Source: Prorocentrum cordatum | Taxonomy: Eukaryota > Sar > Dinophyceae > Prorocentrales > Prorocentraceae | Assembly: GCA_963575745.1 (NCBI GenBank) | Contig: CAUYUJ010015305.1 | Span: 89,140-153,139 of the forward strand | Reading direction: 5' to 3' | DNA length: 64,000 bases | Part shown: piece after piece, positions 42,281-52,761 of the stretch | How the letters are laid out: the number at the start of each line of letters is the position of its first letter | Numbering within the stretch: the first letter of the stretch is position 1 | Notes under the pieces: model-generated | Told to the model about the DNA's origin: nothing | What the model saw: only the letters and a program-made list of their open reading frames with translations | The model's database searches: none | Made by a program: the position numbers and the translations under genes

Positions 42281-44409
42281 CCTTGACATCGGCAACTCCA
42301 CTGCTCGCGAAATCATCCCACCCTCCCGCTCGCAACTGGTTTTGCACAGTCCATGCGGCCGCGAATGCGGTGACAACTTTGCCCTAGCTGGCGCATCCCT
42401 GCGGCTGCGCTAGCGCGCGCAAGCTCGCGCGCAGAGCGGCCAACTGGTGCGACCCAACCGACACGGCCACGATGGCGCTTACCGATGGGATTGTCCCAGC
42501 GAGTCTCCAACGCCGCGCTGGCGCGCGGCTGCTTCATTGCGGGACTGTGACTCGGGCGGGCGAGGTATCATGATGATTTAGACAACTGCGGCAAAGATGA
42601 TGCTACAGTCGAGGTGACAAGAAGAAACGCTAAATGAGAAACGAAGTCCCTTGTTGACGCTGACAACGCCTGGGTGCACGAGGAAGGCTAGAAGAACAAC
42701 CACGGAATGACTTGAGGAACAGCGAGCACCATCCGATCCAAAGCGGTCCTTATTTCAGCGTCTTGACTATACTAGCGATGGTGGCAGCGATGATGTCGAT
42801 GACGAAGCAAGTCTAATGACATAATCGATGCTGATGCCGACGATGGCGATAATGATGATGTCCATGTGTTGGTGACGGAGGTGATTGACTGATGATGGCG
42901 CCAAAGGCGGCGATTGACGATGACGATGCCAGCGGTGCTGCGATGGCGTTGATAAGGGTGATCGTGAGCGTGAGCGCGGGAATCCAGCACTGTCTTGAAA
43001 TGCATCGAAAATCAATTATGTGTCCGAAGGATGTCGACACGCACGCGTGTATGGCCCACACATGGTACTATCATCTGATACGGAGTCGTGCGCTGGGCGC
43101 ATGCTAGATCAACGCGGACGCACCGCGTGGTTAGAAGAGAATGCGGATTCTGGACGACATTACTAATCCCAAGGTTTCCCTCTGATAGCAGCAAATGTGC
43201 GTGGGCAGAACATCTGCAAGACTATTCATTAAACACCCAAGGGCACTTGATTTTGTATGTTGAAATGCTTGCAGAACTGGTGTGTGCTGGCGTGATTTCG
43301 ACATGTGCGCGCGCGTGTGAACGTGGTGCCGTGTTCTGCAAGGGGTTATTGCAATGATTATGGTCTATTGCCATGAACGAACGTGCGCGCAACACATTCT
43401 CTGACAAGAATTGGGGGGTCAATACCAGGTGGCCTGGGATGGTATGACCTCATATGGAAAATAAACGATGGGGCAGAATCGTATGTAAATTGTGCTATCC
43501 CAGGGTGTATCGACAACCCAGGCGGGTGATAGAACACACGTCTTTCGACAGGAGAATCGACGTGGTGCGAGCTATGTGGAGAAAGCTAGGTGGAGAAGGC
43601 CGTGTGGTCCCGCCCACGTGGTCCAGTGGACGTGGTGCAAGCTGCTTCCTTGCCCCGTCTTTCCACGCACCCAGGCGCTCACTGCCCACAGGCTTGCGGC
43701 ACGGACGTGGCGCAAGCTCTGAGGCGCCAGCTCCGCTCGGCGGTGTGAGCCGCGCCGTCCCTCGGGGCGCCCACGGGGCGCCCACGAAGCGCCCACGGGG
43801 CGCCCACGAGGCGCCCACGGGCGGGGCCCGGGCGGCACCCTGGCCGCCTATAGACGACGTGGACCACTCCCGGCGCGGGCCGCCCACGCGAGGCGCCGGC
43901 GGCCCGGCACCGGGCGAGAAGCCTCGAGGCGTGCACCCCCGCCAGCGCGGGGCGCGCCCACCTTGGCGGGCACCTCGGCGAGACCCCGCGGGCGTGCCCC
44001 CGCCGGGCGCGGGGCGCAGCGCCCACGGCCGCACGGGGCGCCCGCGGGGGGGCACCAGGCGAGATCTCGGCAGGCCCCGCCCCCTCCCCCCCCAAGCGCG
44101 GGAAGCCCACGGCAAGAGCACCGAGCAGGCGCCCCTGACTGCAAAACACTATGCGGGGAATTTGCTGTTGCGTTGGGCTATCCATGCCTTCCGGCCCGAA
44201 GGGGCATGAATCATGCGAGGATAGAGTTGGGTACGGATACATCGAGAACCTCTGAGATCCGGCGGATCTGGAGGATGCCTCTGGCGCCGCGACGTTCTCA
44301 GAGCGTTCGGGAAGGCTCTGAGAGCGTTCTGGGACGCCCTGAACGGATTTGTCCTCGTCTTAGCCCCGTCCGAATCCATGCCGTCAAGTCCAAAAGAGTC
44401 TTAATCATG
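42281..44409. other. No gene recognised
   Basis: 42380-42530 is an imperfect GC-rich foldback (GCTGCGCTAGCGCGCGC and GCGCGCAAGCTCGCGCGC). 42770-42970 is rich in GATGATG and GCGATG. 43700-44110 is very GC-rich. 43000-43450 has unique-looking sequence of moderate GC without a motif. Confidence 0.4.
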
Positions 44410-44720
44410 CTCAGGAAATCCCCAGGAGGGCCCAAGATGGGCCACGAGGGCCCCAAGAGCACAGTACGGCCCAGCCCGAGCAGGCCTCTGGGGCCCTGCG
44501 CAGACGGCCCAAAATGCGGAGGCGACCAAGACGCGCACAGAACGTGCTCAGTAAGGCGGTAAGACAGCCCACGAGGGCCCTCCGATGGCCCAAAGACTCC
44601 CGAGGACAGCCCAAAAGAGGCCAATGATGCCACCAAGACGCTACAAATCGGCCCCAAGAGAGCCCCACGGACATGCCAACGCGGTCTGAAGAGGTCAGAA
44701 GACTCTCCAAGAGCCATTGA
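44410..44720. repeat. Array of CCAAGA(T/G)GG-type 11-bp units, partial
   Basis: GGGCCCAAGATGGGCCACGA, then GGCCCCAAGAGC, and similar units in the orientation of 39590-40200. Terminal repeats were not found, so this may be a fragment of family L or N. Confidence 0.7.
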
Positions 44721-45202
44721 CAAAAACCACCTCATCCTCGTCCCCCTTTCTTTCTGTCTTGCTCTCCCTCGTTTCCTCCTTCTGCTCCTCGAGTCCTCCC
44801 CCTCCTCCTCGTCCTCGATTGCCCCTCCCTTGCTCCTTACCATTTTCTTGGCTCAAAGACCACGGAGCCTTCATGAGTCAAGGGAGGTGGCCCACCAAAA
44901 AAGAAAGCGGCCAAACACACTGGCCCTGTAGCGGCACTCTACAGATCTCCAACCTGCGGGGTGGGGGAACGCAAGCACTCGTATCCGACTCCCCCCTCTT
45001 GGCACGAAACAGACGGGTCCTGAGGGAAACGGCGGAGGAGGAGGAGATTTGTGTCCAAGGTAGTTCTGGACCCCAGGGTCTCCCCCACTTGCTTATCCTG
45101 GGCCTGTCTTTGACGCCTCCGGGGCCCTGGGGCCCGCGGAGGGCGCCGACCGACAGCCGGACAACGGCGGAAAAAAAGGACCCGTTTCCCTCAGGACTGA
45201 GG
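44721..45202. other. No gene; pyrimidine-rich 44740-44850
   Basis: Plus-strand TCC/CTC richness precedes a stretch with no recognisable content. Confidence 0.4.
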
Positions 45203-45405
45203 GGCAACGACAGGGGGGGATAGGCATATGGGGGGGATGCATCGGCCTGGAATCGGGGATACATCGCCGATAGATCGGCAATAGGCCGCCGATAGCGAAT
45301 CTGCACCTTCCTGGGCAGGGTGGGGCTAACGGACCTCTATCGGCGATCATTGGACGATTGGGGATCGATGCATCCCCCCTGTGCCTGCCCCCCCCTATCG
45401 TTGCC
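45203..45405. mobile_element. Foldback element, family F, best copy
   Basis: Ends are inverted over about 40 bp: GGCAACGACAGGGGGGATA(G) with GGGGGGATGCATCG on the left, and CGATGCATCCCCCC with CCCCCTATCGTTGCC on the right. The interior has CATCGCCGATAGATCGGCAA and CTATCGGCGATCATTGGACG. Non-coding. Confidence 0.85.
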
Positions 45406-46337
45406 ACTGAAGGACCTCTTCCCCTGGTCTCCCGGTCAAAACTTGGGTCGCCAGCGGCCGCTCGGGAGGACTCGAGCTTCCCCGGAACGCTCTCTGCGAG
45501 GCGCAGCGGTTGGAACGCATCCCGAGGTGGGAAAACCGACCTCAACGAGAACCTCGGGGCGCGTTTCACGTAGGACCCGCTTGCTCCATGGCGGTCCTGG
45601 GGACGCAGACGGACATACTAGTAGCATGCGTCCTCCTCGGATGCGCGCGCCCGACCCGAACATATGGTATGACCGTCTTGTAGTAGATCGGTTCCCGAGC
45701 GGCATGGCCAGGAAGCCCCCGCCAAAGGGCTTACACTGTCAGATTTCTGGGTGCCCGCGTCGCCCCTGGGGGGCCGACACACACACACACACACTTTCAC
45801 CATCGCACAGGACCCCAGCGGCTAGGGGAAGGACAAAAACAAGGCAAGGGGAGGGAGGCGGAGGGGAGGGGAGAAACCACGGCGACACACACACACACAC
45901 ACAGAATGAGTGCTGGGTGACGCCGACGCCTCCCTCCCGCATGGCGCGCCCGCGAGCCTCCGGAGCCCTGCCTCTGGGCCCAGGCCGCGGGGCCCCGGAG
46001 GCGTGCCGGCTCCAACAGAACTCCCGGCTCTCGCGCCCGGGCGCGCCCTCCAACCTCCACCTCGGCGGCGCGCAGGGGGCTGGGCTCCTCCTCCTCCTCC
46101 TCGTCCTCCTCCTCCTCCTCCTCCTCCTCCTCCGCCTCCTCTTCCTCATCCTCCTCCTCGTCGGCGGCGAGGTCGAGGGGGCGAGGCGCGGGGGAGGAAG
46201 GCCTCCTCGGAGGGCGGCGGGCCTGCTCGGAGGCCCTCGCGCCCTGGGGGAGCAGCCTCGCCTGGTGGCCTTCGTGGGCGGCGTCGAGGACGTCTCCGGA
46301 GGCCGGGGGGGACTTCCGGGCTGCCTGGTCGGCTGCG
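45406..46337. other. No gene; family I arm, CA runs and CTC tract
   Basis: 45447-45530 shares the GAGGCGCAGC arm motif of the 25534-25733 foldback. (AC)n runs lie at 45778-45796 and 45885-45902. 46085-46165 is (CTC)n. CTCGGAGG-type palindromes follow at 46190-46240. Confidence 0.5.
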
Positions 46338-46507
46338 CGCAGGAGTGGCCCCTGGGGAGGCGTGGCCCTGAGGTGAGCGGTCAGGGGGGGGGGGGCCATT
46401 CGGGGGCACCGCCAGGCGCGCAAGCCACTGCTATCGCACAGCATTCGGCGATCGGGGGGCCCCATTGGGCCCGCACCAAGGGTCACTCCAGCGAAAGGTC
46501 ACTCGTG
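46338..46507. mobile_element. Foldback element, family M
   Basis: The right end is canonical (GCACCAAGGGTCACTCCAGC, then GAAAGGTCACTC). The left end is worn (AGGAGTGGCCCCTGGGGAGG). Interior CAGCATTCGGCGATCGGGG. Confidence 0.7.
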
Positions 46508-46744
46508 CGTGTGTAGTCGATCTGAGAAGGCCTTGTCCTTCTCGCTTCCCCCTGGGCTCGCCGCCGATTGGGGGGGGCACCATCGACAGGGGCGCCCAGG
46601 ATGGGGGCGTCAAGGGAGGGGTTCGCCAACCATGGCCCGAGGCGTGTGCGCGGGCGGGTGGGCCAGGGAATCTATTGAAACTGGAACCACGCGCGCGCGC
46701 GCTTTGCGCGCGCTTCGGACCCTGCTCAACACTGATTACTAAAC
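46508..46744. other. No gene; CG-rich palindrome
   Basis: CGCGCGCGCGCTTTGCGCGC at about 46690 is locally self-complementary. 46520-46545 repeats the GAGAAGGCCTTGTCCTTCTC foldback motif. Confidence 0.4.
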
Positions 46745-47858
46745 TACCAGACCACCCCAACCCAGCCCGAAGACCCGAATCCCACCAGCCCTCTGGGCGT
46801 AGGTGGTCTAGAGCAGATCCTCTTCCACCCCTCCCTCTTCCCCCTTGGGGAGGGGTTTACCCCTCCCCCTACCCCCTCCCCTGGACCTGGACGGGGGGGG
46901 CCGCGGGTAGTTAGAGCGTCCCAGATGGCCCAAGACGGCTCCAAGAGCGCCTCAGAGAACCCAAGATGAGCTCCAAGATGGCTCAAGATAGCGCAAGATC
47001 GCTCGAGATGGCTCCTAAGATGGTTCCAAGAAGCCCAAAGACGGCCCCAAGATAACTCCAAGTGGCCAAACAGCTCCCCAAGGAGGCCCCGAAGAGGCCA
47101 AAATCGTCCCAAAACCTAAGGAAAATCAATGATTTTTGCTTTCTCGCCTTTTCGCTTCCGATGGCCATCCGAGGCCTGGAGATGGCTCCAAGATGGCCCA
47201 AGAGGGCCCCAAGAGAGCCCCAAAAGAGCCCCAAGACGGCCCCAAGAGCGCCCAAGAGCACTCCAAGAGCGTTCCAAGAGGGGTCCAAGAGGCGATTTTA
47301 GGGGCTTCCGAGGGGGGACGCTAATTAAACCCCCCCTCTTGTTTGATCGACTCCCTCCAAGATGGCCCCAAAAGCGCCCCGAAGGCTCCCCAGAGCGCCT
47401 CAAGAGGGTCCCAAGAGGCGCCCAAGATGCCCCAAGGCGCCCAAAAAGCCCTCCAAGAGGCCCTCAAAAGACCCCCAAGAAGCTCCTTCCCCTCCTCCTC
47501 CTCCTCCTCCGATTCTTCCTCCTTCTCCGTCCTCCTCCTCCTCCTCCTCCTCCTCTTCCCCCTCCTCCTCCGACGACGACGACGACGACGACTCCTCTTC
47601 CATCCTCCCCCTCTCGGGGTCTGTGACAGCTTCCCCCGCCCTTTGTTATTCTGCATGCTCCCCGACTTCCCTGCTCACCTCAACTCCCCTGAGCATCGTT
47701 TCTGGATGGGCTGGTGGGGATACGCGAAGCGTCAACAATTTCGGGTTGGGGGAGTACGGGCTTCATTTGTGTGCCTTTCAATCTTCCCCGACCGCCATCC
47801 ACTGGAAATGGGTGGCACATTGGAACTTTCGGGATGGGTTGGGGTGGTTTAGTGGGTT
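46745..47858. mobile_element. Family O element split by a family L insertion
   Basis: The left 36 bp (ACCAGACCACCCCAACCC, then CCGAAGACCCGAAT) and the right 120 bp (TTCGGGTTGGGGGAG ... GGGTTGGGGTGGTTTAG) together match the uninterrupted copy at 59081-59230. The break is exactly at GAAT/TTCGGG. Confidence 0.8.
46781..47736. mobile_element. Family L element with AAT target duplication
   Basis: 956 bp, flanked by AAT at 46778-46780 and 47737-47739. It is the inverse of 22840-23897: CCCACCAGCCCTCTGGGCGT, a G/C-rich foldback, CCAAGA(G/C)GGC units around an AT-rich core (47093-47170), a CTC tract (47490-47600) and the segment ending ATACGCGAAGCGTCAAC. The subterminal CCCACCAGCCC and GGGCTGGTGGGG are inverted; the last 17 bp at one end lie outside them. 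Non-coding. Confidence 0.85.
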
Positions 47859-48219
47859 GTGAAACACAAATCAACGTTTCGACACAGTCGGACTGTGCGT
47901 ATCGCCACGTCTGTCTTGCAAGTGCTTCGAACCGGCTGGAGCATTTGTCACACTCCTCCCCTTACGTACTCGCCCCCCCAGTCTCTGTTCAGTCTCCTCT
48001 GCTCTCTACTTCATCCTCCCTCTGGCTCCTCCCTTCCACCCGCAGTCCCTCCCTCCTCGCTCTTCTCTCCTGTCTCCTGCGTCATTTCTGCTCTCGGGTT
48101 TCGCGGGGGGAGCCATTGTTAAACCATCCCGAGACCTTAGAGGCATATTGGAAGAGAAGAGACGAGGTCTTCAAAAATCCATCGGCTTCCTTCGTTTTGT
48201 TATGTGTGTATCGATTCGG
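47859..48219. other. No gene seen
   Basis: CTC/TCC-rich at 47960-48080, otherwise unremarkable. Confidence 0.4.
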
Positions 48220-48640
48220 CCGTCCTGGGGGCCCCTGGGAGGCTTCCAAGAGCCTCTTGGGGCCGTCTGGGTGCAATCTTGAGCTGCCTTGGCGGCCTCG
48301 AAATCCGTCTAGAAACCATCTTGGGCCGTCTCGGGACCATCTTGAAGGGTCCCGGGGGCCCTGGTGGACCGTCGTGGGGCTCCCTCGGGATCCTCTGAAG
48401 CGCTCCTGGCGTCCTCTAACGCTTTCAGAAGCCGTCTTGGGGGCAATCTGGGAGGTCTCTGGGGTCGTCATGGGGGACTCTGGGGCGCTTTGGGGGCCGT
48501 GTTGTGGCCTGGTGGGGCCAAGCCTCGGCCACTTGACGACCATCCCAAAGCCTCAAAGCCCATCGGAAGCGAAACAACGGGATCTTCCAAAACGTATGGT
48601 TTCGCAACGGCGTTTCACTGATTTGGGCCTCTTGCTTTTT
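48220..48640. repeat. Array of CTTGGGGCCGTC-type 11-bp units with AT-rich core
   Basis: Units run 48220-48540 in the 23.1-kb orientation. The core at 48556-48640 begins CCCATCGGAAGCGAAAC and ends GATTTGGGCCTCTTGC, matching 23513-23590 at both ends. Terminal repeats not found. Confidence 0.75.
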
Positions 48641-48874
48641 TGAGTTAGCCGAACTCCGCAGGCTTTACGTACGCCTGTCATGTAGACGTACGGCTGCTCA
48701 CTCAGTGAAGTTGCCGTCGCCTTCGGGAGGCGCCCGATGGCATCCCTCCACAAGTTAAAAAAACCTCTCTAGGGTACACATTCCGACGGTCACCTGGCCG
48801 AACGGCCGTGCGAACGCGACACAAAAAGCAGACGAGCATAACTTGACGACGTCGGCGAACCACAAAATAATAGA
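48641..48874. other. Downstream (3') flank of the ankyrin retrogene
   Basis: AT/GC-balanced sequence on the 3' side of the gene. I find neither a poly(A) tract nor a target duplication, so the retroposition end point cannot be set. Confidence 0.4.
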
Positions 48875-49684
48875 TCACTGCGCCCCGTGAGCCCGCAGAA
48901 CCTGGATCACAGCGTCGTGCCTGTTCTGCGTGGCGACGTCGAGCGGCTTCCGGCCCTGAGCGTTGGCCTGCGCCACGCTGCCACCCGTCTTGAGCAGATA
49001 CTCTACCAACTCCTTGCGCCCATAACCAGCCGCGTAGTGAAGCGCCGAGTTGCCGTTGGAGTCGACCGCGAACGGATTGGCCCTGCTGTCCAGCAGCAGC
49101 TTGACGACGGCGATACGGTTTCCGCCGACGGCGTAGCCCAGCGGGGTAATGCCCCTCGGGTCCTGGGTGTCCAGTGGCCTCTTCTTCTCCATGTGCTCCT
49201 GGACAGCCTTGAGGTCGCCCATCTTGGCCGCCTCGTGCAGCGAGAGAGGGGTCTCGTCGATCTTCTTCAGCGCGGGCTTGAGCTCCTCCGGCACCCCGCC
49301 CATGGCCTTGCTGAACTTGAGCATCAGCTCCTCGTCCTGGTAGTGCTTCATGACTGCCTCCATCCCGTGCTTCTTGATGTCCTCGATGATGGGGGCGAGC
49401 TCCGGGTCCTGCTCCAGCGCCCTCATGCGGCCCTGCACCTCATTGTCGGCGCCCCCCAGCTTCCCCTGGTAGTGGTCCGACATGGCCTGCGTCTGCAGCC
49501 AGCCTCGCATCGCCTCGGGGTCCTTCGAGAAGGCCTGCAGCTTCTTGGCCACGTCTGGGTTGCCCTGCAGGTAATCCATCACCTCGCCCCAGGTGGAATC
49601 GTCAACGCCAGGCACCTTGGCGATGCTGATCTCGGTGCCGTCGCCCAGGCGGAGCACATCCGGGGAGGCGACGGCGGCAGCCAT
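48875..49684 (-). CDS. AKR2-like ankyrin-repeat protein, intronless retrogene
   Basis: Encodes 269 residues. Two helical STI1-like segments (about 28-70, with DDSTWGEVMDYLQGNPDVAK, and about 84-130, with DPELAPIIEDIKKHG) precede four ankyrin repeats at 145-178, 179-211, 212-244 and 245-269. NSALHYAAGYGRKELVEYLL marks the third repeat. This order, and the repeat sequence, fit the AKR2/ankyrin-repeat-domain protein 2 family, cytosolic chaperones that in plants bind new outer-envelope proteins and bring them to the plastid. A comparable role here is inference; Hip-like or other STI1-ankyrin co-chaperones are alternatives. The start is the ATG at 49684; the frame upstream (from 49711) begins only with TTG. 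No intron interrupts the gene, and three head-to-tail spliced-leader copies sit 75 bp before the ATG, so it arose by reverse transcription of a trans-spliced mRNA. No stop or frameshift, so it is probably functional. Confidence 0.9.
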   Translation of the reverse strand: MAAAVASPDVLRLGDGTEISIAKVPGVDDSTWGEVMDYLQGNPDVAKKLQAFSKDPEAMRGWLQTQAMSDHYQGKLGGADNEVQGRMRALEQDPELAPIIEDIKKHGMEAVMKHYQDEELMLKFSKAMGGVPEELKPALKKIDETPLSLHEAAKMGDLKAVQEHMEKKRPLDTQDPRGITPLGYAVGGNRIAVVKLLLDSRANPFAVDSNGNSALHYAAGYGRKELVEYLLKTGGSVAQANAQGRKPLDVATQNRHDAVIQVLRAHGAQ

Positions 49685-49758
49685 CGCGGAGGGCAAAGAC
49701 CACTGGAACAAGGCGAGGCTCCGAGAAACGGGGGCCAGGCTCTATCTGAGCCGCCGAC

Positions 49759-49810
49759 CTTGAGTCAAAATGGCTTGAGCCAAAATGTCTTGAGCCAAAA
49801 TGGCTACGGA
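49759..49810 (-). promoter_or_regulatory. Three tandem spliced-leader remnants (22 + 15 + 15 nt)
   Basis: Read on the minus strand, the outermost copy (49810-49789) is a full 22-nt dinoflagellate leader, TCCGTAGCC through TTGGCTCAAG. The next (49788-49774) is ACATTTTGGCTCAAG and the innermost (49773-49759) is CCATTTTGACTCAAG. Each inner copy is exactly the leader minus its first 7 nt, as expected if the AG at leader positions 6-7 served as splice acceptor for the next leader. The inner copies have one substitution each; the outer has none. Confidence 0.95.
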
Positions 49811-50060
49811 AGGCCTCTTAGGGCTCTCTTGAAAGTCTCTTGGAGCCAGAATCCTTTCTGATAAATCCGTGCAGTTTGCCTCTGGAGAGCCTTTCTGGGC
49901 CCCTGTTGGACCCCTTCGCGCGGTCCTTGGGGTCTCGTCTGACCAGCTTGTGACCATCTAGGTGCCCCTTTGGCCGCGTTGGTCCGTCTTACCGGTCTCT
50001 TGGCGTCCTCTGGGGCCGTCCTGGAGGCCGCATGGGGGCCTGGAAAATCGCTCGGAACGC
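49811..50060. repeat. CTCTTGGGGCC-type 11-bp unit array, partial
   Basis: GCCTCTTAGGGCTCTCTTGA, then GTCTCTTGGAGCC, and looser units to about 50040. It starts immediately upstream of the leader array, so the retrogene may have landed in, or been flanked later by, this repeat. Confidence 0.65.
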
Positions 50061-50159
50061 TGAAAAGGGCCCGCTGGCCCGGGGGACTAAAGTCGGGTGC
50101 GAGGTGGGTGGGGGATGTTTAAAAAAAGGGGGGGCCCGGGCCCGGGGACCTAGTCGCCG

Positions 50160-50395
50160 GTTAGAATTATGATTGTAAGTCTGATCGTGAACATTCGTAA
50201 GTGTAGTATTGATGTTTCTGCTTTTCGTGATATGATTATTCGTACGATTAATATCATTCGTAGCAGTAATATAATGTTTACTGGTTACTTGATTAGAATT
50301 ACAATTAAAAATAATATTAGCATTACTCTTATGATTAATATGAGTATTCGTATTCTCATTCGTGCTCCTCATATAGGAATACCAAGATAAGCAAA
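50160..50395. repeat. AT-rich island with ATTCGTA-type units
   Basis: About 235 bp of strongly AT-rich sequence in GC-rich surroundings. ATTCGTA, GATTAATAT and TATGATTA recur with loose 9-18-bp spacing. No gene. It may be a decayed simple repeat or foreign DNA. Confidence 0.6.
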
Positions 50396-51647
50396 GAAGG
50401 GCCATGAAATCTGTGGAGATGTCATGGCCCCCCGGCCATTATACCTCATTCCCTAGCCATCTCCCGCTATGGGACCCTCCTGCGTGGGAGGACAATGGAA
50501 ATAGTAACCCCACCTTGGATGTGGGGAACATCGGGCCCACTTCAGACGCGGGGGACTAGAACCCCACTTCAGATGTAATTGCGAATGGCCGCTCGTATTC
50601 AAATCGCCGCTACATATCATGGCCGGTCAGCCCCGGCCAGCCCCGGCAAACCCTCCAGCATCCTGACCTCCTTCCACCTCCGACTCCCCCTCATCCCCCT
50701 CCTCCCCCTTTCCCCGCCTCCTCCTCCTCTTCCTCCTCGTCCTCTTCCCCTCTGAGCGCCAGGCCCACAGATCGAAGAAGACCCCCCCTCCCCCCCTCCG
50801 AAGCATGAGGTGAGTGCCGCCCGCTCTGGCGACGAAACGCGCGGATGCTGCACGGCAACGGGACCCGTCGCCACTCCACGCGCCTCCATCCACGCTGGCG
50901 TCTCCTCGAAGCGTGACCCGAGCACTTCTTCTCGAGGGCTTCCTGGCCGACCGAGAGAGAAGCAGAGTGCGCGTGCACACCGAGCCCCTGCGACACCCCT
51001 CGGCCCGGATCAGTGGCGAGCAAGGGGGGGAAGCAAGACAAGGCCAGGCAAGGCAACTCTGGGGTGCTATCAATGCGCCTTCTATCTGAAAAGGTTGCTA
51101 AATCACTAGCACCTCAATGGCATCAAAGGTGCAGCTTCCCACAGCGGCTGGTGCTGCAGGTGGAACTCACACGGGCGGGGAGGAAGCGAGAAGGAGGAGG
51201 CCTTCTCAGGAGGCGCGTCGGGGCTTCCCAGTAGCCCTCGGGTCTTCTGAGGAGTGTTCTGTGCCTTCGGGGGGAGGCTCGGGCCACTTCTCGAAAGGCT
51301 GGGGGACTCCCGAGCCTTCCGAGAAGGCCCGCCCCTTCTGAACCCCCCCCCTCCTCCTCCCCCCTCCTCCCCCCTCCTCCTCCTTCTCCTCCTCCTCCTC
51401 CTCCTCCTCCTCCTCCTCCTCCTCCTCCTTTTCCTCCTCCTCTTCCCCCCTCCTCCTCCGGGCGCACCACCGCCGACCTAAGCCCCTCCCCCCGCGCGCC
51501 GCCGCCCACCGCAGGCTCAGCGGCGGCCACTCGTTGTCGAGCAGCGAGGCCGCGTCCAGGACGCCCAGTGGGGGGCGGGGGACTCGGTGCGGGAGGCGTG
51601 CAGGCCAGGGGCTCTTGCTGCAGAGGGCAGGCGAGAGGGGGCACAGA
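50396..51647. other. No gene; CTC tracts and CTTCTCAGAAG-type palindromes
   Basis: 50680-50755 and 51345-51460 are CTC-rich. 51195-51335 has GGCCTTCTCAGGAGGC, CTTCTGAGGAGTG and GCCTTCCGAGAAGGCC palindromic phrases. 50480-50580 has short repeats of GGGGAC and CCCACTTCAGA(C/T)G. Confidence 0.5.
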
Positions 51648-51810
51648 GGTCGGGTCGGGCATGTCATCCTGCAGGCAGATTTTGCGCAAAAAAATAAAAT
51701 TGTCCCCCCCCCACGCCCCCCCAAAGAACACAAAATTAATCAAGAATCGTCCCCAGACTATTCTCTTACTCGTTTTGGATGTTCCTCCTGTAGAGAGACA
51801 GGACCCACTT
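51648..51810. mobile_element. Foldback element, family G
   Basis: Left arm GGTCGGGCATGTCATCCTGC; right arm CCTCCTGTAGAGAGACAGGA. Centre AT-rich with CCCCAGACTATTCTC. Confidence 0.7.
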
Positions 51811-51879
51811 GACACGAAGGGCCTCTCCCGAGGACAGACCCAACCGTCAGAGCGCACCGAAGCAGGACAAGGGGCAGGC

Positions 51880-52404
51880 CAGCGAGGCAGGAACATGCGA
51901 GTACAGTCAGCACATACAGTAAGAATGCGCGGTAGGGATGCAAGGGCCTTGGACGCCCATGCCGAGGCTCTTGCAGCAAGGCTAGCCATCGAAAGTGGTT
52001 GAGGATGGACCGAAGATGTTCGAAGAGGCAAGGATGCAAGGGTACCCTCGGGAAGTCGATCATCCTTACTACGCTGGCTGACTGTACGCACAACTCGACG
52101 AGAGACAGCAGACCACACAACACGAGATAAGCGAACTACCGCAGACGAAGGGAACTGCCCGCGATGGTCAGGACGCAAAGGCACGCTGAATTCTGCAGGG
52201 TCGACGCGTACTGATCAAACCTACCCGCCTGTATGGGAGCAACGAATGCCGCCACCACCACCACCAGCGCGAGGAGCGGGGTCCACCTGGTGGTGATGGA
52301 GACTTGTTGTAAGGGTCTGGCGAAAATCCGGTTTATCGGGCCAGTCCACCGCCCCCCCCTCCTGCCCCTGGATGAACTGACCTCGTCGGTTGCGCAGGTC
52401 CGCT
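51880..52404. repeat. Old dispersed repeat shared with 4960-5120; no gene
   Basis: 51890-52090 matches 4960-5120 (GGGATGCAAGGGCC, then GATGCAAGGGTACCCTCGG, then GACTGTACGCA). 52240-52270 has a CCACCACCACCACC run. Nothing further is recognised to 52404. Confidence 0.5.
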
Positions 52405-52552
52405 TATGCCCGCGCGGCTTTCTTGCATCTGCGCTGGGACTCCCTGGCAGCGCCTCCGGGGCCGCGACTAACGCGCTCCGTATGCCACTGAGTGGGCTCC
52501 AGCACAGATCCAAGAAATCCGCGCGAAGCTCCAACACTGCACGCTCGTGCAA
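52405..52552. mobile_element. Foldback element, family C
   Basis: Left GCGCGGCTTTCTTGCATCTG, then CGCTGGGAC; right CAGATCCAAGAAATCCGCGC, then GAAGCTCCAACA. A worn GC-rich centre. Confidence 0.7.
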
Positions 52553-52595
52553 TTGGTTTTTCTTCGACTTAACCTCGCCCTCACCTGTCCAGTTA

Positions 52596-52761
52596 TTGGC
52601 GGCGCGCACAAGGGGGTGGAGGGAGGGGGGAGGGCTTCTCAGAGGGAGGCTGCTTCTTAGAAGGCGCCACCCCTGCATCCACAGCAGAGGCCCGCGCGTT
52701 CGGAGAAGCACGGGTGCTTCTCAGAAGCCCCCCTCCCTCCGTCCACCCCCTCTCTGCGCGT
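52596..52761. mobile_element. Foldback element, family B
   Basis: TTGGCGGCGCGCACAAGGGG start, CCCCCTCTCTGCGCG end, with CTGCTTCTTAGAAGGCGCC inside. Confidence 0.75.

Noticed and set aside
48887-49861. 324-codon plus-strand open frame
   Set aside because: It is antisense to the ankyrin gene, whose protein is clearly recognisable on the minus strand.
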